From: MED-G20 sp038108155 | GTDB taxonomy: Bacteria; Bacteroidota; Bacteroidia; Flavobacteriales_D; Parvicellaceae | Length of the DNA: 12,320 nt | Direction of reading: 5' to 3' | NCBI GenBank assembly: GCA_038108155.1 | Contig: JAYNHP010000048.1 | Span: 1-12,320 of the forward strand | Shown here: positions 1 to 4,877 of the stretch, one piece after another | How positions within the stretch are numbered: the first letter of the stretch is position 1 | Layout: the number at the start of each line of letters is the position of its first letter | The notes under the pieces: generated by a model | What the model saw: the letters and a program-made list of their open reading frames with translations, nothing else | The model's database searches: none | Told to the model about the DNA's origin: nothing | Position numbers and translations under genes: made by a program

Positions 1-125
1 TTAAGAACATCTTCTGGCTGGCCCCAAATTACTTCATATGGAATTCTTTTATATCTTAAATATGCAAGCATCTTCCTGGTATAAGGTGATCCTACATTTC
101 CTATAAGTTTTATTGAGTCTGTCAT
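1..125 (-). CDS. Glutathione S-transferase-like protein, N-terminal part (cut by window edge)
   Basis: Only the first 41 codons are in the window; the gene continues past the left edge. The residues show the start of a thioredoxin-like fold: a beta strand (KLIGNVG), the GST-type turn SPYTRKM at residues 13-19 where glutathione-binding Ser/Tyr residues lie in this superfamily, a helix, and a second strand (IPYEVIW). The ATG at 123-125 is supported by a Shine-Dalgarno AGGAG (133-137, minus strand) 7 bases upstream. GSTs of this kind are cytosolic and conjugate glutathione to electrophiles or dehalogenate small molecules, but the substrate cannot be told from this fragment. It lies about 100 bp downstream of the haloalkane dehalogenase on the same strand and may be partly co-transcribed with it. 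The family call is fairly safe; the subfamily is unknown. Confidence 0.75.
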   Translation of the reverse strand, partial: MTDSIKLIGNVGSPYTRKMLAYLRYKRIPYEVIWGQPEDVL

Positions 126-152
126 AAAGATTCTCCTAGAATCAAAAAAAGC

Positions 153-161
153 ATCTTACCA
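153..161 (-). promoter_or_regulatory. Possible extended -10 promoter element for the GST-like gene
   Basis: On the minus strand this reads TGGTAAGAT, a TGn extended -10 followed by TAAGAT, and would start transcription about 20 bases before the GST ATG. The matching -35 position (TAAAAA) is poor, as is tolerated for extended -10 promoters. AT-rich DNA makes chance matches common, so this is tentative. Confidence 0.3.
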
Positions 162-189
162 AATTTATTTCGTTATTTTTAAGATAAGG

Positions 190-203
190 AGGCCTTAGGG
201 CCT
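190..203 (-). terminator. Weak hairpin after the dehalogenase gene
   Basis: AGGCC and GGCCT form a 5-bp GC-rich stem with a 4-base loop, 25 bases after the dehalogenase stop. No clean U-run follows on the minus strand (CCTTATCTTAAAAA), and an alternative TAAGG/CCTTA stem (185-197) competes with it. It may attenuate rather than end transcription. This is the only structure seen in the 102-base gap besides the GST ribosome site and possible promoter. Confidence 0.25.
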
Positions 204-227
204 ACTTTCTACTCTTGAGAAAGATCT

Positions 228-1328
228 TCAATTTTTAGCTGGTAAATCCTCTACTGGTTTTCCTTGAATAAAATCACTAATAATTTGAGCTAGCTCAGGA
301 CCAACTTCTTCTTGTACAAAATGACTTGCTCCTCCTAAAGTTATAACAGTTGGATTTGGAATACGTTCTAAGAAATCTGCCTTCATAGGAAGAGTTATTC
401 TTTCATTTTCTCCAAATGCCACTAAAAAAGGTTTGTCCCATTTTTCATATACTTCTTTCCATAGTTTTTCATTTTCTGGAAGTTGAGTTGGAATTAGATA
501 AGGCCAAACATGTGCTCCTGCTTTATATAAACCTGAAGGATAAGGAGCTTCATAAGCATAAGCTTCTTCTTCTGATAAATCTATTCTGCCAAAATTTTTA
601 ATGATGCCTACAATATCCATGTCATCTGCATAATATGAATAAGCTATCCAGTTACTAAACATTGAAATTCCTGAAGATGGAGAGGGATTTTCAGCTGTTA
701 AAGCATCTTTAGCTTTCGCCCTTAATTCTTCAAATGTAATTGGACCTATCCACCAAACTCTCAATTGAACAAACTTTTCAAAAAGCCATGCTGAAATGCC
801 AGAGCGAGCAACCATCCCTGTGTTTGATACAACCACATGACTAAAACGATCTGGTAACTCCGCAACCACTCTTAAACCAACTAAACCACCCCAATCCTGA
901 CCAAAAAAAGTTGCATTTTGAAGATCGAGCTTTTGAACTAATTCCTTCATTACATCAACGTGATGTTTGTAAGAATAATCGTACTTTGAAATAAATTTAT
1001 CTGATTTACCAAAACCAACGCAGTCTGGAACAATTACTCTGTGACCTTGTGCAGTAAGAACGGGTATCATTTTTCTAAATAAATAACTCCAAGCTGGTTC
1101 ACCATGAAGCAGGAATATTGGGTCAGCATCCTTTGGGCCTTCATCTAAATAATGAATACGCAGACCGTCTATCATCATATAATTTGGTTCAAAAGGATAA
1201 TCTTTCAGATTTTCAAATCTTTCATCGGGAGTTCTTAAAACGCCCTCTCGGATTTCATCGCCATACAAATTTAAGGAAATGCAAAAATTCACTATTAAAA
1301 TAATGAAGAACCCTAAAATTAATTGCAT
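228..1328 (-). CDS. Haloalkane dehalogenase (subfamily I type) with N-terminal signal peptide
   Basis: This 366-residue alpha/beta hydrolase probably cleaves carbon-halogen bonds by water, giving an alcohol and halide. Residues 1-22 form a hydrophobic export signal or anchor (MQLILGFFIILIVNF), so the enzyme should act in the periplasm. The mature part opens with the subfamily-I pattern VLRTPDERFENL (30-41). Next come the oxyanion-hole motif HGEPAW (75-80) and the nucleophile elbow GQDWGG with nucleophile Asp145 and halide-binding Trp146. The helical cap (about 170-290) carries several Trp residues, and the catalytic base is His336 in GGASHF. The acid position after strand 7 reads GENERIT, so Glu309 stands where family members usually have Asp. 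The 1328 start is supported by AAGGAGG (1337-1343) 8 bases upstream and by a strong promoter. A divergent TetR gene is its likely regulator. It could be a related epoxide hydrolase, but the Asp-Trp elbow favours a dehalogenase. Confidence 0.85.
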   Translation of the reverse strand: MQLILGFFIILIVNFCISLNLYGDEIREGVLRTPDERFENLKDYPFEPNYMMIDGLRIHYLDEGPKDADPIFLLHGEPAWSYLFRKMIPVLTAQGHRVIVPDCVGFGKSDKFISKYDYSYKHHVDVMKELVQKLDLQNATFFGQDWGGLVGLRVVAELPDRFSHVVVSNTGMVARSGISAWLFEKFVQLRVWWIGPITFEELRAKAKDALTAENPSPSSGISMFSNWIAYSYYADDMDIVGIIKNFGRIDLSEEEAYAYEAPYPSGLYKAGAHVWPYLIPTQLPENEKLWKEVYEKWDKPFLVAFGENERITLPMKADFLERIPNPTVITLGGASHFVQEEVGPELAQIISDFIQGKPVEDLPAKN

Positions 1329-1336
1329 TATCTATT

Positions 1337-1343
1337 CCTCCTT
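1337..1343 (-). promoter_or_regulatory. Strong ribosome binding site of the dehalogenase gene
   Basis: The minus strand reads AAGGAGG, 8 bases before the ATG at 1326-1328. It fixes the start so that the hydrophobic leader is part of the protein, and it predicts efficient translation. Confidence 0.85.
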
Positions 1344-1361
1344 GCTTTGAAATATCAAAAG

Positions 1362-1390
1362 AATATAGAATATGACAGTATTGGTGTCAA
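1362..1390 (-). promoter_or_regulatory. Sigma70-type promoter of the haloalkane dehalogenase gene
   Basis: On the minus strand a perfect -35 TTGACA (1385-1390) is followed by 17 bases and a -10 TATATT (1362-1367). This predicts a transcript start near 1355 and a leader of about 27 bases containing the ribosome site. The operator palindrome 1374-1388 sits across the -35 box and the spacer, so a protein bound there would block RNA polymerase. This is the best promoter match in the window. Confidence 0.8.
1374..1388. promoter_or_regulatory. Operator 1, predicted TetR-family binding site
   Basis: The 15-base GACAGTATTGGTGTC is a palindrome around base 1381 with matching GACA/TGTC ends and two central mismatched pairs. 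It agrees with operator 2 at 12 of 15 bases. It overlaps the last four bases of the dehalogenase -35 element, which fits repression by steric exclusion. The palindrome is seen; its binding protein is inferred from the adjacent divergent TetR gene. Confidence 0.7.
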
Positions 1391-1398
1391 TAACTATT

Positions 1399-1413
1399 GG
1401 CAGTATTACTGTC
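1399..1413. promoter_or_regulatory. Operator 2, predicted TetR-family autoregulatory site
   Basis: The 15-base GGCAGTATTACTGTC is a near-perfect palindrome around base 1406; only the second pair (G1400/T1412) fails. Its centre is 25 bases from that of operator 1. It ends 8 bases before the regulator's ATG, so binding should block the regulator's own transcription. A weak plus-strand promoter, TTGGTG (1381-1386) with 17 bases to TATTAC (1404-1409), would be covered by it and would give an almost leaderless transcript. Confidence 0.7.
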
Positions 1414-1421
1414 ATATTTAT

Positions 1422-1997
1422 ATGAATAAATTAAAAAAAGATGGGAGAAAATTAAGAAGTGAATCTACCGCGGATCACATCTTGAATACAGCTATTAAAA
1501 TTGCTCGAAAAGGCAACATTGACAACATGTCGTTTAATTCTATCGCTAAGGAAGCAAACATAGGAACTAGGACTATTTTTCGTCACTTTAAAGATCAAGA
1601 GGCGCTACAAGAAAATTTAGATCAAAAACTTGAAGAAGAATTTATCCACTCCTTTTCTACAATCAATGGAGATGACACTTTAGAAAATAGAATTAAAAAT
1701 GTTTGTGTGACTCTCATTCTACTCTACACAAAAAATCAAAATATTATTCGTTGGACTCTTCGTAATGTTTGGAGAGATAAAAATTTAAGAAAAAATATGT
1801 TTTCTTGGAATCAAACTCTAAGAAATTTTGTTTATTCTATTCTCCCTGAGATTCAGGAAAAAACAAAACCTGAAAGAGAAATCATATTTGAATGTATGTC
1901 GTTTGTATTCTTCCTAAGACTCAATGTTGTTCAAGGCTTAAATGAAGACCAAATAAAAGAGATTTTTATCTTGAATACAAGAAAATACTTAAGTTAA
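1422..1997 (+). CDS. TetR/AcrR-family transcriptional regulator
   Basis: The 191-residue protein has the usual size and plan of a one-component TetR repressor. The N-terminal DNA-binding domain (about 16-63) holds a helix-turn-helix, SFNSIAKEANIGTRTIFRHF (37-56), with the family-typical ending IFRHFKDQEAL. Residues 70-190 are helical and would hold the ligand pocket and dimer face, too divergent to name a ligand. The reading frame is open further upstream from a TTG at 1323, but that stretch runs across the dehalogenase promoter and operators and does not look like protein, so the ATG at 1422 is preferred. No Shine-Dalgarno precedes it. It diverges from the dehalogenase and very probably represses that gene and itself. 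Its end overlaps the convergent alpha/beta hydrolase gene by 4 bases. Confidence 0.88.
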   Translation: MNKLKKDGRKLRSESTADHILNTAIKIARKGNIDNMSFNSIAKEANIGTRTIFRHFKDQEALQENLDQKLEEEFIHSFSTINGDDTLENRIKNVCVTLILLYTKNQNIIRWTLRNVWRDKNLRKNMFSWNQTLRNFVYSILPEIQEKTKPEREIIFECMSFVFFLRLNVVQGLNEDQIKEIFILNTRKYLS

Positions 1998-2953
1998 TCT
2001 GATTTAGTTCTTCTGATATTTTTAACAATTTCTTTAACGATTTCAGGAATTAACTCTTCAGGAATTTCATGCCCTACTCCTTCCATAATCATTCTTTTTG
2101 AATTCTTTATACCATCAGCAACTGCAATACCATGATCTAAAGGTAAGATTGCATCTTCAGTTCCATGAATAATCAGTGCTGGAACGTCAATTTCATGAAG
2201 TCGGGTTGTTCTGTCGGGACTTGCACCAACTGCAGCTCCATGTAGAGCAAAAGGATTGTTTCCATGAGCTATGATAGTTTTTAACTTTCCTCTAAATTTA
2301 TCTTCATTGAAAGGAAAACGTGAACCTGTAAGTTGACGATAAATTTCAACAACTCCATCTTCTATTCTGCCTTTTAGGTTAAAAACAAATGACTTTTTCA
2401 TAGCCTCAAGCAATTCTTCAGTAGGCCCAGATAAAGATTCATTTTGTACTCCTGGCGAAGTCATGATGGGTGTAATACTCAAAACTCTTTCAGGATAATC
2501 TAATGCAATGATTTGTGTAATCATTCCGCCCATTGAAGCTCCAATAATATGCGCTTTCTCAATTTTTAGAGAATCCATTAGTGATACGGCGTCTTTTGCC
2601 ATATCTAATAAATTGTATTGAATTGGTGAAGATTCACTAAACTTAAACTTTCCTTTTTCGTCAACAGCTAAGCCAAAAATACTATTTACAATCATTTGTA
2701 ATAGAAAATTAGGAAGAATCTTTAAGAATTTATTAAAACTAGGTTCTTTTCCAAACCATATAGATTTACCTACATCTCTATTATCAAATCTGACTACATG
2801 AAAATCATTAATAACTAACTGGTCAATAAATTCTTGATCCCAATGCATACAATTAGCATTAGCTCCCATAATAAGAAGAATAGTCTCGTTTTTTTTGTCT
2901 CCAAATTCTTCGTACCAAATATTTATATTATTTGCCTCTACTATAGCTCCCAT
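1994..2953 (-). CDS. Alpha/beta hydrolase with Ser-Asp-His triad (esterase-like)
   Basis: The 319-residue cytosolic protein has no signal peptide and matches the RdmC/aclacinomycin-methylesterase-like group of alpha/beta hydrolases in overall pattern. The visible triad is Ser140 in GASMGG, Asp267 in HGTEDAILP and His295 in GVGHEIP. The strand-turn LLIMGANANCMHWD (26-39) supplies the oxyanion region, and the FDNRDVGKS motif (56-64) is typical of the group. A Ser nucleophile excludes dehalogenase or epoxide hydrolase chemistry. Its substrate, probably an ester or lactone, cannot be named. The start is supported by AAAGGAG (2961-2967) 7 bases upstream, which lies partly inside the end of the preceding gene. 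The 13-base gap to that gene makes it the last member of the wzc-wza operon, though its own strong ribosome site suggests it is translated independently. Confidence 0.85.
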   Translation of the reverse strand: MGAIVEANNINIWYEEFGDKKNETILLIMGANANCMHWDQEFIDQLVINDFHVVRFDNRDVGKSIWFGKEPSFNKFLKILPNFLLQMIVNSIFGLAVDEKGKFKFSESSPIQYNLLDMAKDAVSLMDSLKIEKAHIIGASMGGMITQIIALDYPERVLSITPIMTSPGVQNESLSGPTEELLEAMKKSFVFNLKGRIEDGVVEIYRQLTGSRFPFNEDKFRGKLKTIIAHGNNPFALHGAAVGASPDRTTRLHEIDVPALIIHGTEDAILPLDHGIAVADGIKNSKRMIMEGVGHEIPEELIPEIVKEIVKNIRRTKSD

Positions 2954-2966
2954 TTAATTTCTCCTT

Positions 2967-3722
2967 TTATATATTTTCAAACTCACTAAATTTTTCTCTT
3001 TTTACATAAGGGTTTAATCCTTTGCCAGGAACCCAGTTACAACTAAATGATTTAAAATTAACTAAGTCATTCACAAATATTTTATACCTTGTAACTTTAT
3101 TAATCTGACTATTAATTAACTTATCAAGACTGGTATCCTCTTCATTAATTATTTTGTTATAAATTTTTTCAAGTTTGGATATTTCATTTTTAATTAACTC
3201 ATTATTTTCTTTATCATTTGATGAAAATTTATTTTTATTATCAATGATAAATTTATTAATCTGATTTCTCCTTTCATCAATGTCTTTTTTATAGATATTC
3301 GAGAATTTTAAAACTTGTTCATTGAACATATTCTCTATAAAAAAACCATTTAAATATGTTTTGTTAACAGAAAAAAAATTTTTATCGAGGTGATCTAAAA
3401 TATCCGGCCAATTATTTATAATGGCAAGACAATTTTCTCTAACAGATTTACTTTGATCCTTTGTATTAGCAAGCATAAAGATGTAGAACCTATTTCTTTC
3501 ATAGGAAAACTTACAAGAAAATGTGTTTGTAATAGAATTATCTGAATTGGGTTTATAAATTCTATTTTCATTAAAAAAATCTTCACAGTATTTTGTTCCA
3601 GATGAAACTATTGAAATCGAATTTGGATTAGAAATCTGCCTAAAAAAGTCAATGTCTTCTAAAGTTAGATATGAATGAAGAAATTTAGAAAAAAAAATTA
3701 CTATTATCAGAATTGACTTCAA
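2967..3722 (-). CDS. Secreted protein of unknown family, encoded directly after wza
   Basis: I do not recognise this 251-residue protein. Residues 1-17 (KSILIIVIFFSKFLHS) form a short signal peptide or membrane anchor. Residues 18-125 are a mixed globular region with Cys46, Cys70 and Cys98. Residues 135-210 are charged, Asn/Lys/Glu-rich and probably a coiled coil. The tail (214-251) carries Cys228. Four cysteines in an exported protein could make two disulfides. The start is a TTG; no in-frame ATG precedes the hydrophobic region, and the next Met is near residue 83. The wza stop codon lies in the same frame only five codons upstream, with no good Shine-Dalgarno between, so translation is probably coupled to wza. 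Position suggests a periplasmic or outer-membrane accessory to polysaccharide export. That is inference from context only. Confidence 0.7.
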   Translation of the reverse strand: MKSILIIVIFFSKFLHSYLTLEDIDFFRQISNPNSISIVSSGTKYCEDFFNENRIYKPNSDNSITNTFSCKFSYERNRFYIFMLANTKDQSKSVRENCLAIINNWPDILDHLDKNFFSVNKTYLNGFFIENMFNEQVLKFSNIYKKDIDERRNQINKFIIDNKNKFSSNDKENNELIKNEISKLEKIYNKIINEEDTSLDKLINSQINKVTRYKIFVNDLVNFKSFSCNWVPGKGLNPYVKREKFSEFENI

Positions 3723-3734
3723 GAAAATATCTAT

Positions 3735-4877
3735 TTAATTAGTTATCAAGTCAGTATCTTCAGCAGCATTAATAAAGTTAGTAAATGGAAGAAGTTGGCT
3801 TATAAATCTTGACCAAGATGTAACCCCTGCAGTTCCAATGAAAACAATATCTTCCGCTTGAAGTAAAAAATCACTAGCTAATAAGTATCCTGTAGGTGAA
3901 GAGATATTTGATTTAAAAATTCTAGGCTTCCCTTCATAATCTTTAGGTCTAAATATATATACCTCTTTTCCTCTAGAGGTAGATTGATTTAGGCCTTGAG
4001 ATGTAGCCAAGGCATAGGACAAAGAGATATTTTTTCTTCGTAAAGTAATTGATGAAGGTGAATTTGCTTCTCCTAATACATGAACCTGACTTAAAGAGTT
4101 ATCAGGTAAATAAATCACATCTTTATCTTTAAGATATATATAGTTTTGAATTAGTGATGTTCTTGATAAATATTCAAAATCAATATCATAAGTAACTCCA
4201 TCTCTAGAGAGTTTTAAAGAAGTTAAATCTCCATTAGAAAAAGCTCCATTGGAACCATAAGGATTTGCATTGGCTATAACCTCATTCAATGTTACAGGAT
4301 TTAAAGTTATTGGTACTGTTCCAACATTATTGAAATTTCCTGAAACAACAATTCTTTGTGAATTGAATTCAGAGACAGAAACATCGACTTGAGGATTATT
4401 CAAAACATCAGATAATTTGTCAGTTAGTATTAATCTTATTTCTTCAATAGATTTACCTTTAACATCTATAATCCCGGCATTAGGATAAAATATAGTTCCG
4501 TCATCTCTTACTTTTTTTTGAAAAACTGGATTGATAGCCGCTCCTCTAGCTAAAGATGCTGAAAGTCTTTCAGTCTCTCCATAAACATAGATAAAAAGGA
4601 CATCTCCTGTACCAACTTTATATGAAGATGGTTCATAGTTTAATAGGGATAATGGAAGGTTAAGTGGAGTATTTCTTGATTCAGTTGAAATAAGCTGCTT
4701 AGAAATCTTTTCTATAAAAATAGGTTCCGATGATAATTCTGGAATAATAACTCCTTTAAAGGATTTCACTTGTGTGGGTTTAAGGTGGGTACCCATTGAA
4801 CAAGAAGCTAATAAAATAAAAAATAAGGGAACTAAATAAACCCTTCTTAAATTGGTTGCTTTAATTATTTCAGCCAT
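3735..4877 (-). CDS. wza: Wza-type outer-membrane polysaccharide export lipoprotein
   Basis: The 380-residue protein matches E. coli Wza in length and plan. Its lipoprotein signal ends in the lipobox LASC, with the acylated Cys at residue 26. A polysaccharide export (PES) domain covers about 85-168, beginning YKVGTGDVLFIYVYGE and continuing through DDGTIFYPNAG. Two SLBB-like domains follow (about 173-256 with IVVSGNFNNVGTVPI, and 263-345 with VHVLGEANSPSSITL). A C-terminal amphipathic helix (353-372) corresponds to the helix that forms the outer-membrane barrel in Wza octamers. It forms the exit channel for capsule or exopolysaccharide. The start overlaps the end of the wzc-like gene by 13 bases, with AAAGGA about 4 bases upstream, indicating coupled translation. 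The family is certain; which polymer it exports is unknown. Confidence 0.92.
   Translation of the reverse strand: MAEIIKATNLRRVYLVPLFFILLASCSMGTHLKPTQVKSFKGVIIPELSSEPIFIEKISKQLISTESRNTPLNLPLSLLNYEPSSYKVGTGDVLFIYVYGETERLSASLARGAAINPVFQKKVRDDGTIFYPNAGIIDVKGKSIEEIRLILTDKLSDVLNNPQVDVSVSEFNSQRIVVSGNFNNVGTVPITLNPVTLNEVIANANPYGSNGAFSNGDLTSLKLSRDGVTYDIDFEYLSRTSLIQNYIYLKDKDVIYLPDNSLSQVHVLGEANSPSSITLRRKNISLSYALATSQGLNQSTSRGKEVYIFRPKDYEGKPRIFKSNISSPTGYLLASDFLLQAEDIVFIGTAGVTSWSRFISQLLPFTNFINAAEDTDLITN

Larger units (their letters stand above)
1369..1418. repeat. Perfect 12-bp inverted repeat flanking the regulator/dehalogenase control region
   Basis: AATATGACAGTA (1369-1380) is repeated exactly in inverted orientation as TACTGTCATATT (1407-1418), with 26 bases between. 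The arms contain the outer half-sites of the two operators listed separately. The whole element fills the space between the dehalogenase -10 box and the TetR start codon. A 12-bp exact match in this position is unlikely to be chance. Confidence 0.9.

Noticed and set aside
416..601. Short plus-strand open frames inside the dehalogenase gene (also 1118-1303)
   Set aside because: They are antisense shadows of a clear enzyme, rich in low-complexity Leu/Lys/His residues with no start signal.
1369..1418. Reading the 12-bp inverted repeat as mobile-element ends or a terminator
   Set aside because: The 26-base interior cannot hold a transposase, there are no target duplications or U-run, and the position over a promoter fits operators.
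1323..1421. N-terminal extension of the TetR reading frame starting with TTG
   Set aside because: It crosses the dehalogenase promoter and both operators, its residues do not resemble a TetR N-terminus, and the ATG at 1422 gives a normal-length regulator.
3225..3265. AT-rich imperfect palindromes inside the unknown secreted protein gene
   Set aside because: Sequences such as TTTATTATCAATGATAAA are expected by chance in AT-rich coding DNA and fit the Asn/Lys-rich codons there.
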